Assembly (NCBI GenBank): GCA_945830055.1
Contig: CALZXH010000003.1
Location: 1-64,000 of the forward strand
Length of the DNA: 64,000 bases
Direction: 5' to 3'
Origin: an uncultured Prevotella sp.
GTDB taxonomy: Bacteria; Bacteroidota; Bacteroidia; Bacteroidales; Bacteroidaceae
Position 1 is the stretch's first letter, and the number at the start of each line of letters is the position of its first letter. Shown here piece after piece: positions 52,235-62,322 of this stretch. A model generated the notes under the pieces. That model was not told where the DNA came from. It ran no database searches and was given only the letters and a program-made list of their open reading frames with translations. The translations under genes and the position numbers were made by a program.

Positions 52235-53560
52235 TTATTTCTTTGTCTTCTTGGTTTCTGCAGCCTCCATCTTTTCTATCTTGGTCTTGAGGCGGCTTAT
52301 CTCCTTGTCTTTCATCTCAATCTCCTCACCCTGGTTGCGTATGGTGGTAAGCAGACTGTTGAGTTCCTCGTTATCAATCTCTTCAGGATAGAGACTGTTC
52401 ACGCGGTTGATGAAGTCGCCAAGGATATTCATATAGTTGGTAAAGGCATCAAACGGATTGCTGTAGATACCCCTGTCAAGCCCAACATTAGAGGGTTTGG
52501 TGGTCATGAAGCGGAAGTTGTTGCTTGCCTGCAGGTAATCCCAGTCCTGACTGATACGCGGGTCTTTGGCGATGCGCACACGGTCGGCCACGCTATACAG
52601 CTTGTTGAACGCCTCACGCTGCATGGCGTTACCCAGCCAGCAGCTCACGTCGCGCTCCTCATCTACCCACGACAGGGTGTCGGGCACAGTCACGCTGTCC
52701 ACGCTCTTGGTCATCTTGCAAATCTCGGTAGGTGTAGAGAACGAGATGCCCTTTGCCTTGGCACAAGCGGGGAGTGCCTGGATGAAGTCGAGGATATTGG
52801 AAGACAGCGGCTGTGCGATACCCAGGGCCGACAGTTCCATGAAGATATTGATAATCTGCTCCTCTTCGGGCAGCGAAGCGATACGGTCGATATAGGTATC
52901 GGCAAACAGAGGATAGCCGTCCCAGTCGGGATTGTTGAAGCGCAGTGAGATATCATCGCTGAGATCCACATCACGCAACAGCAACTTGAGGTTGGGAGCC
53001 AGATTGCAGTGGTACACATAGTGGGGCGACTTCCATCCCAGCACATGCTTGGCACCTTCGGTCAACATTCCCTTGAAACCCATGGCTGCCACCTGTGCGC
53101 CGATATCGTCGCTGTAGATAAGCGAAGAGTTGCGCAATACGGTAGGCTTCTTGCCGAAGTATTCCTCCACCTTCTCACACTGCTTCCTCACATCGGCAGC
53201 AAAGCACTCTTCGTTTGCCAGCGACGACAAGCCGTGAGAATAAGGCTCAGCCAAGAACTCCACACATCCCGTGGCATTGAGTTCCTGCAGCTTTTCGAGC
53301 ACCTGCGGAGCGTGCATCTCCAGCTGCTCCATGCCCACTCCCGAGAGTGAGAACGCCACCTTGAAGGCACCGTTGTTTTCCTTGATCATCTGCAGCAGTA
53401 CATCGAGTGCAGGCATGTAGGAACGTGCTGCGATATCGCTGATGCTACGCTCGTTTTCAAAATCGTCGTAATAATAGTGATCGGTTCCTATGTCAAAGAA
53501 GCGATACCTTTTCAGATGGATGATCTGATGTATTTCAAAATAAAGACATATTGTTTTCAT
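52235..53560 (-). CDS. GH57-family alpha-glucan-active enzyme
   Basis: 441 residues, cytoplasmic (no signal peptide). The start MKTICLYFEIHQ and the blocks 'RRYRFFDIG'-like ('LKRYRFFDIGTDHYYYDDF'), 'FLAEPYSHGLSSL', 'LRNSSLIYSDDIGA' and 'FADTYIDRI' match the GH57 proteins that Bacteroidales carry next to glycogen genes. A frame open to 53611 adds 17 residues without family similarity, so the ATG at 53560 is preferred. The last 60 residues are a charged coiled coil ('EIEMKDKEISRLKTKIEKME'). It acts on glycogen or maltodextrin as a 4-alpha-glucanotransferase or amylase; which one is not decidable here. Third gene of the glycogen cluster. Confidence 0.85.
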   Translation of the reverse strand: MKTICLYFEIHQIIHLKRYRFFDIGTDHYYYDDFENERSISDIAARSYMPALDVLLQMIKENNGAFKVAFSLSGVGMEQLEMHAPQVLEKLQELNATGCVEFLAEPYSHGLSSLANEECFAADVRKQCEKVEEYFGKKPTVLRNSSLIYSDDIGAQVAAMGFKGMLTEGAKHVLGWKSPHYVYHCNLAPNLKLLLRDVDLSDDISLRFNNPDWDGYPLFADTYIDRIASLPEEEQIINIFMELSALGIAQPLSSNILDFIQALPACAKAKGISFSTPTEICKMTKSVDSVTVPDTLSWVDEERDVSCWLGNAMQREAFNKLYSVADRVRIAKDPRISQDWDYLQASNNFRFMTTKPSNVGLDRGIYSNPFDAFTNYMNILGDFINRVNSLYPEEIDNEELNSLLTTIRNQGEEIEMKDKEISRLKTKIEKMEAAETKKTKK

Positions 53561-53688
53561 AATGAATCTGCCCCCTTTTATTCCGTTTCGGGAACGACCT
53601 TTTCCGGGCATCGGGTCGATTGTTTGTTGTTATGACGGCGTGAGGTAAAGGAAAACACGCCTTGGTTAGTAATAGGGTGCGGCGGAAC

Positions 53689-54957
53689 TCAATCCCAGCC
53701 CAGTGTCTTGCGATACAGGTTACGGATGCGTGCTCCCACCTTTTCCCATGTTATCTGGTCCACTTCGCGCTTGCCCTCTACCTGCAGGTAGTTGAACAGG
53801 CTCTCGTTGGCACAGATGGAGTAGATGGCGTCTGCCATGGCGTGAATATCCCAGTAGTCCACCTTGATACAGTTGGTCAGGATTTCGGCACATCCACTCT
53901 GCTTGGAGATGATAGACGGTGTACCGCACTGCATGGCCTCAAGGGGTGAGATACCGAAGGGTTCGCTCACCGAAGGCATCACATATACATCCGAGTCTTT
54001 CAGACACTCATAAACCTGCTTGCCTCTCATGAATCCCGGGAAGTGGAACCTGTCGGCAATACCTCTCTGTGCAGCCAGATAGATCATGGCATCCATCATG
54101 TCGCCCGAGCCAGCCATGCAGAAGCGCACGTTGCGGGTACGGTGCAACACCATGTTGGCAGCCTCGACGAAATACTCCGGTCCTTTCTGCATGGTAATAC
54201 GTCCGAGGAAGGTGACCACCTTTTCCTTGTTGGTATGGTCGGGACGCGGAATGTCGGCATACTCCTGTGGTAGCGGATACACGGCGTTGTGCATGGTGAA
54301 GCACTTGCGCGGATCCTGATGGTACTGGTTGATGACCGTCTGTCGGGTCAGTTCGCTCACGCACATGATGCAGTCGGCCCAGTCCATTCCGTTCTTCTCG
54401 ATAGAGTACACGGTAGGGTTCACCTTTCCGCGGCTACGGTCAAAATCGGTGGCATGTACGTGGATGCACAGCGGTTTGCCGCTTACCTGCTTGGCATGTA
54501 TGCCTGCAGGGAAGGTCAGCCAGTCGTGTGCGTGGATGATGTCAAAGTCAAGGGTTCTTGCCACCTGTCCTGCAATGATGGAGTAGTTGTTTATCTCCTC
54601 GTGCAGGTTGCCGGGATAGCCGCCGGCAAACTCCATACATCCCAGATCGTTGACGTGCATGTAGTTGAAATCTGCATAGATATGGTCACGCAACTTGAAG
54701 TAGAGGTCGGGGTCCATGATATGGCCCACGCGCTCCTTCACGTAGTCATAACTCACGTCGCGCCATGCGATAGGTACGGCATTCATCGCCAGCAGGTTGG
54801 CGGCATGTCGGTCTTCATCACCCCATGGTTTAGGCAGACAAAGCGTGATGTCCATATCACCCTGTGCCTTCAGTCCCTCTGTAATTCCGAAATTGGCAGT
54901 GGCAAGTCCGCCATATACATGAGGAGGATACTCCCATCCAAACATTAAAACTTTCAT
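53689..54957 (-). CDS. GT4-type glycosyltransferase, glycogen-synthase-like
   Basis: 422 residues, GT-B fold. The N-terminal 'FGWEYPPHVYGGLATA' corresponds to the ADP-glucose-binding KxGGL loop of glycogen synthases, and the C-terminal half has 'VTFLGRITMQKGPEYF' and the EX7E motif SEPFGISPLE (Glu332, Glu340). Set between the GH133 debranching and GH57 genes, it most likely elongates glycogen; sequence alone would also allow another alpha-glucosyl transfer. It lies 15 bp after the debranching gene. Confidence 0.88.
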   Translation of the reverse strand: MKVLMFGWEYPPHVYGGLATANFGITEGLKAQGDMDITLCLPKPWGDEDRHAANLLAMNAVPIAWRDVSYDYVKERVGHIMDPDLYFKLRDHIYADFNYMHVNDLGCMEFAGGYPGNLHEEINNYSIIAGQVARTLDFDIIHAHDWLTFPAGIHAKQVSGKPLCIHVHATDFDRSRGKVNPTVYSIEKNGMDWADCIMCVSELTRQTVINQYHQDPRKCFTMHNAVYPLPQEYADIPRPDHTNKEKVVTFLGRITMQKGPEYFVEAANMVLHRTRNVRFCMAGSGDMMDAMIYLAAQRGIADRFHFPGFMRGKQVYECLKDSDVYVMPSVSEPFGISPLEAMQCGTPSIISKQSGCAEILTNCIKVDYWDIHAMADAIYSICANESLFNYLQVEGKREVDQITWEKVGARIRNLYRKTLGWD

Positions 54958-54972
54958 AGATTCTCCTCCTTA

Positions 54973-56922
54973 TTATTTTTGATAGGTGTATTTTTCCAAC
55001 AACTTCAGTGTGCGCAATATCTCCGCCACATTCATGGCAAACGACATGCCTCCCCTTCCGTGGAAAGGCGGATTGCCGTCAAAGAGTTCCGAGATAGTGC
55101 CCAGCACGTGATAATTCATCTCGTCTTCATAACCCACCATCTGGCGCTCGATGAAGCTGAGGCGCGTGCGGCGGTAGAGCTTGAGACACGCCTCCATGTA
55201 AAAGCCTCCCAGCCAGGGCCATGCGGTACCCTGATGATAGGCATAGTCGCGCTGCGACTGGGTGCCCACATACATCGGGTTATAGCCTCCGCTCTTGGGT
55301 GAGAGCGAACGCAGTCCCTTGGGGGTAAGTAGCTCGCGCGTACATACATCGAGCACGCTCTTCTTCTGGTCTTGCGACAGCGGCGAGTAGTCGAATGCCA
55401 CGGCGAAGATCATGTTGGGGCGCACGCTCCAGTCCATCAGGTTGCCGTCAACATAGTCGAGCAGATAGCCGTACTCGTTGAGGAAGGTATGGATAAACGC
55501 CTCCTTGCACAGTTCAGCCCGCTGCTCCAAGGCAGTAGCCTTGTCTGCCTGTCCGTTCTCTGCCAGCATAGATGCCACAAAGCGCAGGGCGTTGTACCAC
55601 AAGGCGTTGAACTCCACTATAAATCCTGTACGCGGCACTACGGGATGCCCGTTCACGGTAGAGTTCATCCAGGTCACCGCCTTGTCGCGCCCGTTGGAAT
55701 AGAGCAGTCCGTTGCTGTCGGGATGCAGGTTGGGGTGTTTGTCGTCGCAGATATAGTCGATGATATCGGTCATCAGATTGCCGTACAGCTGCCAGCAACG
55801 CTCCTTGCCTGCTTCCTTGGCATACTGCTGCACAGCCCATATAGCCCACAGGGGCACATCAGGCTGTTCCATCTCGTAGATTTCCACCGTGAGCGGCTTT
55901 TCCTCCATAAACTCACGCAGCCCGCGCTCAGCCGTCTTCATCACCAGTTCGAAATAGTCTTGCTCTTCGATGGCAAGTGTCAGACCAGGCAGAGAGATGA
56001 AGGTGTCGCGGGCACGGCACTTGAACCAGGGATAGCCTGCCAGCAGGTAGCGCTCGTCGTTCTTCTCGCGCTTGTGGAACTGATGGGCGGCATTCACCAG
56101 ACAGTGGAAGAAGTTGTCGCGTGGAGCTCTGTCAGCCACCTCTTGTTCGAAGAGGTTCTTCAGCGAGGTGGTGCTGATGGAAGAAGTGGAAGCGGCAAAC
56201 ACCACGCTCTCGCCCTTCTTGATGTTCATCTCGAAATAGCCGGGCACGTAGAGGTCTTCGTTGGAAGCATATCCGCGCTCCTGCTCCTTGGGATATTCCA
56301 CTCCCCTGTACCAGTCGGGATGGAATACAAACTCGTTTTTCTTGCTGAACTGCATGAACAGTTCGGGATAGCCGGCATACATGCGGGTGCGTATACCGTT
56401 GGTCACGGGGAAGTACTCCCTGCTTGCCACTGCATTCTCGTGCGTAAACTGCCTGACGCTGCGGAAGGCGAGGAAGGGTCTGAAGCGCAAGGTGGTGGCA
56501 GAATGGGCATCCACCAGCGTGTAGCGGATGAGGATCCTGTCCTCATAATGCTGGAATACCACCTCTTTCTTCAGCAGTACTCCACCCACACGATACAAGG
56601 TAGTAGGCACCTTGTCACAATCAAACTCACGGATGTACTTGTGTCCGTTAGGACTGAAATTGTTGCCTTGATACTTGTGCAATCCCAGGTTGAACTCGGC
56701 TCCGTGCTGTATTACGGTAACGTCAAGCGAAGAGAGCAGCACATGGTTGTCGTCGTCCAGTTCGGGCACGGGCACCACCAGCAAACCATGATACTTACGG
56801 GTGTTGCAATCTACGATGGTAGAGCAAGAATAGGCACCCGAACGGTTTGTGCGCAGCAACTCCTTTTTCAAGGATTCCTCCAAGTTAGTCATTACGGCTT
56901 TTTCAAATCGCAAATAACTCAT
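54973..56922 (-). CDS. Glycogen debranching enzyme (amylo-alpha-1,6-glucosidase, GH133 type)
   Basis: 649 residues, cytoplasmic. The N-terminal GDE_N beta domain (about 15-240; 'NRSGAYSCSTIVDCNTRKYHGLLV') precedes an (alpha/alpha)6 catalytic domain (about 270-645; 'LLAGYPWFKCRARDTFISLPGL', 'NGRDKAVTWMNSTVNGHPVV', 'NALWYNALRF', 'YHQGTAWPWLGG'). It removes alpha-1,6-linked glucose stubs in glycogen breakdown. First gene of the three-gene glycogen operon, with its own promoter at 57002-57032. Confidence 0.93.
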   Translation of the reverse strand: MSYLRFEKAVMTNLEESLKKELLRTNRSGAYSCSTIVDCNTRKYHGLLVVPVPELDDDNHVLLSSLDVTVIQHGAEFNLGLHKYQGNNFSPNGHKYIREFDCDKVPTTLYRVGGVLLKKEVVFQHYEDRILIRYTLVDAHSATTLRFRPFLAFRSVRQFTHENAVASREYFPVTNGIRTRMYAGYPELFMQFSKKNEFVFHPDWYRGVEYPKEQERGYASNEDLYVPGYFEMNIKKGESVVFAASTSSISTTSLKNLFEQEVADRAPRDNFFHCLVNAAHQFHKREKNDERYLLAGYPWFKCRARDTFISLPGLTLAIEEQDYFELVMKTAERGLREFMEEKPLTVEIYEMEQPDVPLWAIWAVQQYAKEAGKERCWQLYGNLMTDIIDYICDDKHPNLHPDSNGLLYSNGRDKAVTWMNSTVNGHPVVPRTGFIVEFNALWYNALRFVASMLAENGQADKATALEQRAELCKEAFIHTFLNEYGYLLDYVDGNLMDWSVRPNMIFAVAFDYSPLSQDQKKSVLDVCTRELLTPKGLRSLSPKSGGYNPMYVGTQSQRDYAYHQGTAWPWLGGFYMEACLKLYRRTRLSFIERQMVGYEDEMNYHVLGTISELFDGNPPFHGRGGMSFAMNVAEILRTLKLLEKYTYQK

Positions 56923-57001
56923 AGTTCCTATTTTAAGGTTTCAAATGTTCGGTTAACAAGAATAAGTGCGTGTGTTTAGTCGCACTGATATTGAGACACC
57001 T

Positions 57002-57032
57002 CAAAATTATATAATTTACTTGTGTTGGCAAA
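57002..57032 (-). promoter_or_regulatory. Promoter of the glycogen operon
   Basis: On the minus strand TTTG (complement of 57029-57032) is followed after exactly 19 nt by TAATTTTG (complement of 57002-57009), a full consensus promoter. The leader to the ATG at 56922 is about 75 nt. Confidence 0.75.
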
Positions 57033-57126
57033 AAAAAAGTATAAAAAATTTGCATCCTCTTCTGTTTTTAAGGTATTTGAAGCCTTTTAGACATGATATT
57101 TCACCCGTTTTTCAGAAATTATTTCG

Positions 57127-57134
57127 TATCTTTG
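57127..57134 (+). promoter_or_regulatory. -7 box of the Crp/Fnr gene
   Basis: TATCTTTG matches the -7 consensus and lies 45 nt before the ATG at 57179. No good -33 TTG is present at 19-21 nt, as is common in weaker Bacteroidota promoters. Confidence 0.6.
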
Positions 57135-57178
57135 CCGACGGTAATAAAGGTAAAAGGATTGGTAATTGCGCCTAACTT

Positions 57179-57883
57179 ATGATAACAGATAATGGATGTG
57201 ATTTGAGAAAGATTGCAGAAAGCATTTCTGTGCTGTGGGACCCGCTTACCGATACACAGAGAAACTACCTCGTTGACAGCATCGAGGTGAGGGTGTACGA
57301 GAAGAACGAGGCTATATACCGCGAGCACGAGGAACCGCGCTTTCTGATGTGCCTGCTCGACGGCAAGGTAAAGGTGCACAAAGAGGGTGTGGGCAACGGC
57401 GCCCAGATCGTCCGTATGATCAAGGAACAGAGTCTGTTCGGCTACCGCGCCGCCTTTGTGGAAGAGAACTATCAGACCAGCGCTACCGCCCTGGAAAACT
57501 GCACTATGTGCCTCATCCCCTTTGAAACCGTCTTTTGCCTGATAAGAGAGAACAACCGCGTGGCCATTTTCTTCATCAAACAGCTTGCCATGGCACTGGG
57601 CGATGCCGACACGCTGACAGTAAACCTTACGCAGAAGCATCTGCGGGGCAGACTGGCTGAAGCTTTGGTGGCGCTGAAAGACAAATACGGTGTGGAAGAA
57701 GACGGTGCTACGCTGAGCATCTATATGAGCCGTGAAGACATGGCGTGCATGTCGAATATGACCACCAGCAACGCCATACGTACCCTCTCCGCCTTTGCAA
57801 CAGAGAACCTGGTGGCGATAGACGGCAAGAAAATAAAGATACTGGAGGACGGCAAACTGCGCAAGATATCCAAAATGGGATAG
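57179..57883 (+). CDS. Crp/Fnr-family transcriptional regulator
   Basis: 234 residues. An N-terminal cyclic-nucleotide-binding-type beta barrel (about 25-120; 'FLMCLLDGKVKVHKEGV', 'QSLFGYRAAFVEE') is joined by the long dimer helix (about 125-150) to a winged-helix domain (about 155-225), with the recognition helix in 'MSREDMACMSNMTTSNAIRTLSAF'. No cysteine cluster of Fnr type is present, and the effector is unknown. It faces away from the glycogen operon, and the two promoter regions overlap in a 256-bp gap, so control of glycogen genes is conceivable but not shown. Confidence 0.85.
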   Translation: MITDNGCDLRKIAESISVLWDPLTDTQRNYLVDSIEVRVYEKNEAIYREHEEPRFLMCLLDGKVKVHKEGVGNGAQIVRMIKEQSLFGYRAAFVEENYQTSATALENCTMCLIPFETVFCLIRENNRVAIFFIKQLAMALGDADTLTVNLTQKHLRGRLAEALVALKDKYGVEEDGATLSIYMSREDMACMSNMTTSNAIRTLSAFATENLVAIDGKKIKILEDGKLRKISKMG

Positions 57884-57925
57884 TCCTCTCCTACCCTATG
57901 GGCAAGCCCAAGCAACACTCCCTTT

Positions 57926-58867
57926 TTATTCCGGAATGAGAAAACGGATAACCTCCTTGTCTATGGTTATCCTGAACGCCCCTTTGGGACTGGCGAGCAC
58001 CTTGCCGTCGAGCGACACCAAGGCATGGGGAGCTTCCTGTATCTCTACGCAACGGGTACGGTAGGGAAACACGTTCTTGTGATTGAGGAAACGTCCCGAA
58101 ATCAGCAGCCACAACCCAGCAAAGAACTGAAGCAGCGCCGGCTGGCACACCAGCGAGGCGTCGAGCCAACCGTTGTAGGGCACGGCATTGGGAGTCTGTC
58201 CGTAACCCGGACCGTTGCCCACACACAGGTTCATCACCCTTCGCTGAACGGTCTCGCTGTTGATGGTGAGCCGCATCTTGTAGTCCATCCTGTGAAACAC
58301 CATGAGCAGCAGCGAAAGCATCCACGAAAGCCTGCGCGAACCGATGATACTGCGTGTCTGTCGGCGCAGGTTCATCATGTCGGCGATAAACCCGATGTTG
58401 ACACAGTTGACGAAGTAGCGGTGGCACTCCTTGTCGAACTTGTCGCGATAGCGGATGCAGCCCAGGTCGATGGCACGCACCCTGTGTGCCGTGAGCCAAT
58501 CCACCGTCTGCTCGATATTGGCCTCCCGGTAGTTCCAGAACTTGGCAAAGTCGTTGAGGATGCCGTGGGGAATCAGTCCCAACGCTACACGCTCGCGCAC
58601 GCTCTTCTCCATGTCCATCAGACAGTTCACTGCATCGTTGAGAGCCGTGTCCCCTCCCACGATGACGATGGTGGAATAGCCGTTGTTGATGAGCATACGG
58701 GTGAGTCGCTGCACGCCCTCCACGCTCTCGCTCTGCACCAAATCGTACGACACGCCCTTGGAATCCAGCACCCGCACCAGTCGCTCACGGTGCTTGCTGT
58801 TGCTCTTGAAGCCTCGTTTCGGGCAGTACAGGATGCCCCATCTTGTGTCTTTTTCTGAAAAACTCAT
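57926..58867 (-). CDS. Diacylglycerol/lipid kinase family protein
   Basis: 313 residues, cytoplasmic or membrane-associated. The nucleotide-binding loop reads IVGGDTALNDAVNCL (71-83), a variant of the family's GGDGT.NE with Thr and Ala in place of Gly-Thr, common in Bacteroidota. 'IPHGILNDFAKFW' and 'VNIGFIADMMNLRR' correspond to later DAGK blocks, and the C-terminal 'VSLDGKVLASPKG' to the metal-binding region. It phosphorylates a lipid, diacylglycerol or a related alcohol. It converges with the Crp/Fnr gene, with 42 bp between the stops. Confidence 0.85.
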   Translation of the reverse strand: MSFSEKDTRWGILYCPKRGFKSNSKHRERLVRVLDSKGVSYDLVQSESVEGVQRLTRMLINNGYSTIVIVGGDTALNDAVNCLMDMEKSVRERVALGLIPHGILNDFAKFWNYREANIEQTVDWLTAHRVRAIDLGCIRYRDKFDKECHRYFVNCVNIGFIADMMNLRRQTRSIIGSRRLSWMLSLLLMVFHRMDYKMRLTINSETVQRRVMNLCVGNGPGYGQTPNAVPYNGWLDASLVCQPALLQFFAGLWLLISGRFLNHKNVFPYRTRCVEIQEAPHALVSLDGKVLASPKGAFRITIDKEVIRFLIPE

Positions 58868-58945
58868 GCGGTATAATGCTGTTTAAGTGTCTTGGTGGAT
58901 GTTATAGTTGTACCGGAGCGATAGAAAGATTCGCACAGACGGCGG

Positions 58946-59881
58946 TCAGAGAGCCTCCTGCTGCCTGCAGAGGGCCAGTATCTGCTCCACCTTGTCTGAC
59001 AGGGGCAGCATGGCATCGATCCAATGGATGTCAAATCCCCTGCGCTCCATGCCCCTGAACCAGGTCATCTGCCGCTTGGCAAACTGGTGGATGGCTATCT
59101 CCAGACGGCTGAACATCTCCTGGTAGGAGCACTTCCCCGTCACATATTCCGTAACGAACTTGTATTCCAGTCCGTAGTATATTAGGTCCTCGGCGGGAAT
59201 GCCTTCCGCCAGCAGGCCACGTATCTCGTCAGCCATCCCCTCGTCGAGCCTCTGCTTCAGCCTGCAGGTTATCTTACGCCGACGCTCCTCACGGTCGATG
59301 CTTACACCTACCACCAGGGCGTCCATCTTGGGCAGTACCGCCGCCTCCGGGGCATGCTGTCCGTTGAAGGTCTCTATCTCTATGGCACGTATGGCACGCT
59401 GGGCGGTATCCACGTCGGTGGTGTTGTGCATGCAACTGCCGTTCTTCTGCTTCAGCTCCCTGAGCATCTCTGTGAGCTGCTCCATTGACAGGCTTTCCAG
59501 CTCTTTTCTCAACGCGGGATTCTCGGGCACTGCCGACAGCCGGTAACCCTTGAGCACCGCCTCGATATACAGTCCCGTACCGCCGCACAGTATGGGCTGG
59601 CGACCACGCTCTACGATGCTGTTATAGACAGCCAGAAAATCATGCTGGTAGCGGAAGAGGTTGTACTTGGTACCGGGCTCCGCGATATCTATCAGATGGT
59701 AGGCTATTTGCTCGCCTTCCACCACATAATCCTGCAGGTCCTTGCCCGTACCTATGTCCATGCGCCTATACACCTGGCGCGAGTCGGCACTGATAATCTC
59801 ACCGCCCGTACGGTGTGCCAAAGCCGCTGCAAGTGCCGTCTTGCCGCTTGCTGTAGGTCCGAGAATAGTCAACAGCTTCAT
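58946..59881 (-). CDS. miaA: tRNA dimethylallyltransferase
   Basis: 311 residues. It adds a dimethylallyl group to A37 of tRNAs reading UNN codons. The P-loop GPTASGKTALA (8-18), 'ADSRQVYRRMDIGTGK', and 'GGTGLYIEAVLKGY' are standard. The start codon is inside one arm of a perfect 12-bp inverted repeat (59875-59924), and the -7 box TACATTTG lies only 6 nt upstream, so the transcript may have almost no leader. Confidence 0.95.
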   Translation of the reverse strand: MKLLTILGPTASGKTALAAALAHRTGGEIISADSRQVYRRMDIGTGKDLQDYVVEGEQIAYHLIDIAEPGTKYNLFRYQHDFLAVYNSIVERGRQPILCGGTGLYIEAVLKGYRLSAVPENPALRKELESLSMEQLTEMLRELKQKNGSCMHNTTDVDTAQRAIRAIEIETFNGQHAPEAAVLPKMDALVVGVSIDREERRRKITCRLKQRLDEGMADEIRGLLAEGIPAEDLIYYGLEYKFVTEYVTGKCSYQEMFSRLEIAIHQFAKRQMTWFRGMERRGFDIHWIDAMLPLSDKVEQILALCRQQEAL

Positions 59882-59924
59882 GGCTGCAAATGTACAAAAA
59901 ATAAATCATCTACAGCCATGAAGC
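59875..59924. repeat. 12-bp inverted repeat around the miaA start
   Basis: GCTTCATGGCTG (59875-59886) and CAGCCATGAAGC (59913-59924) are perfectly complementary. The first includes the miaA start codon on the minus strand, the second an unused ATG on the plus strand, and the miaA -7 box (59887-59894) lies between them. It could be an operator or chance. Confidence 0.5.
59887..59894 (-). promoter_or_regulatory. -7 box of miaA
   Basis: On the minus strand TACATTTG matches the consensus and ends 6 nt before the miaA ATG, predicting a start site at or within a few bases of the start codon. No -33 TTG element is visible upstream. Confidence 0.5.
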
Positions 59925-60054
59925 GCGAAAATTCAGCATCAGAAGCTGATACGGTAAAGATAATGAAAACAGTTTGCTTAGGATAAAGGCACAGGAATGT
60001 TTAGACAGACGTCACGTATTATCGGACAACAGAACGGGAAAACGAGCGTACAAG

Positions 60055-60086
60055 AAAAGAGGACAGACCTTCACAGGCATGTCCTC
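60055..60086 (-). terminator. Intrinsic terminator of gapA
   Basis: On the minus strand GAGGACA pairs with TGTCCTC (complements of 60080-60086 and 60059-60065), and an inner GCCT/AGGT helix extends the stem; TTTTCTT follows (60058 downward). It lies 45 nt after the gapA stop. Confidence 0.75.
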
Positions 60087-60130
60087 AAACAAAAAAATAA
60101 TTACTATATTGGATAAATGTAATCTAACGA

Positions 60131-61294
<1,164 letters not shown>

Positions 61295-61305
61295 GTAATT
61301 TTTTC

Positions 61306-61313
61306 TATATTTG
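61306..61313 (+). promoter_or_regulatory. -7 box of mscL
   Basis: TATATTTG matches the -7 consensus, 40 nt before the mscL ATG at 61354, and is divergent with and overlapping the gapA promoter. Confidence 0.6.
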
Positions 61314-61353
61314 CAGCAAACTTAAGTATAAAAATTATCAAAAAAATCAAGAC

Positions 61354-61782
61354 ATGGGAAAATTCATCAATGAATTCAAGGAGTTCGCAGTGAAAGGAAA
61401 TGCTGTGGATATGGCTGTCGGTGTGATCATCGGCGGTGCCTTCGGCAAGATTGTCACCTCCATAGTAAACGACATCATCATGCCTCCCATCGGCTACCTC
61501 ATTGGCGGAGTGAAGTTTACCGACTTGAAGGCTGAACTGCCTGCCGTGAACATTGAGGGCGTGGCCCTGGAGCCCGTAACCATCAACTACGGCAACTTCC
61601 TACAGACCACCTTCGACTTCATCATCATCGCCTTCTGCGTATTCATGCTGGTGAAGGGCATCAACAGTCTGGCAAAGAAAAAGAAGAAGGAAGAGGAAGC
61701 CGCTCCTGCCCCTCCCCCACAGCCCAGCAAGGAAGAAGTGTTGCTCACCGAAATCCGTGACCTACTGAAGAACAAGGATTAG
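61354..61782 (+). CDS. mscL: Large-conductance mechanosensitive channel
   Basis: 142 residues, inner membrane, opens under hypo-osmotic shock. The N-terminal helix and first membrane segment '[20 protein letters not shown]' and '[13 protein letters not shown]' are characteristic; the second segment is at about 85-107 ('[18 protein letters not shown]'). The charged C-terminal bundle ('[18 protein letters not shown]') is followed by the conserved '[11 protein letters not shown]'. Monocistronic. Confidence 0.96.
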   Translation: MGKFINEFKEFAVKGNAVDMAVGVIIGGAFGKIVTSIVNDIIMPPIGYLIGGVKFTDLKAELPAVNIEGVALEPVTINYGNFLQTTFDFIIIAFCVFMLVKGINSLAKKKKKEEEAAPAPPPQPSKEEVLLTEIRDLLKNKD

Positions 61783-61806
61783 TCTTCAGAGCCAGTAGCT
61801 CGCTTT

Positions 61807-62271
61807 TCACTGTTTTTTAAAATACAGTCTCAGCAGCTCGCTGCGTAGCACCAGGGTGCTGCCGGTGAGCTGTTCTATTTGGAAGGTCTCTTCGGTAGCG
61901 TTGATGCCATAGGGGCGCAGGTCGTCCAGATTGTCCACTTTAGGGTCGCCATTGGGACGGTCGTTATGATAGATATCGTACACGCGCAACTGCGCATTGG
62001 CATGCTCAAAGTGCATGACAAATGCCGGCAGGGGATCGATTTCAAAATCAGACGTCTGCAGCAAGGTGCCCTGTACCGCCCAGTACAGAAGCCTTTCGGA
62101 ATAGTCGCCCGACGCACCCGTGGCGATAGTATCGATACGCTGCAGATGCCAGAAGCCGTCCAGACTGCCGTTCTCGGAATGTTCTATGGTGCAGGCGGAA
62201 AGACAGGCGGCGAGCACCAGCGCCCACACACCCCTTGCCAGCCATCCGCCAGGATAATGTATTTTGTTCAT
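61807..62271 (-). CDS. Small lipocalin-like lipoprotein
   Basis: 154 residues; lipobox LSAC (Cys27) then TIEHSENGSLDG. The mature part is a short beta barrel: 'LDGFWHLQRIDTIA' is the lipocalin-type opening (G.W), and 'FEHANAQLRVYDIYHNDR' and 'GSTLVLRSELLRLYFKK' are strands of the same sort as in small lipocalin-like domain proteins of Bacteroidales. No function is recognised. It converges with mscL, and it precedes nothing obvious in function. Confidence 0.7.
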   Translation of the reverse strand: MNKIHYPGGWLARGVWALVLAACLSACTIEHSENGSLDGFWHLQRIDTIATGASGDYSERLLYWAVQGTLLQTSDFEIDPLPAFVMHFEHANAQLRVYDIYHNDRPNGDPKVDNLDDLRPYGINATEETFQIEQLTGSTLVLRSELLRLYFKKQ

Positions 62272-62322
62272 GATTGTTTCGGGTATTAGTGTATTATGGA
62301 AGGATAACTCTCGGGAGGATAC

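Noticed and set aside
59918-59986. 22-residue plus-strand frame beginning in the miaA inverted repeat
   Set aside because: No promoter and no conserved features; it arises from the mirrored ATG.
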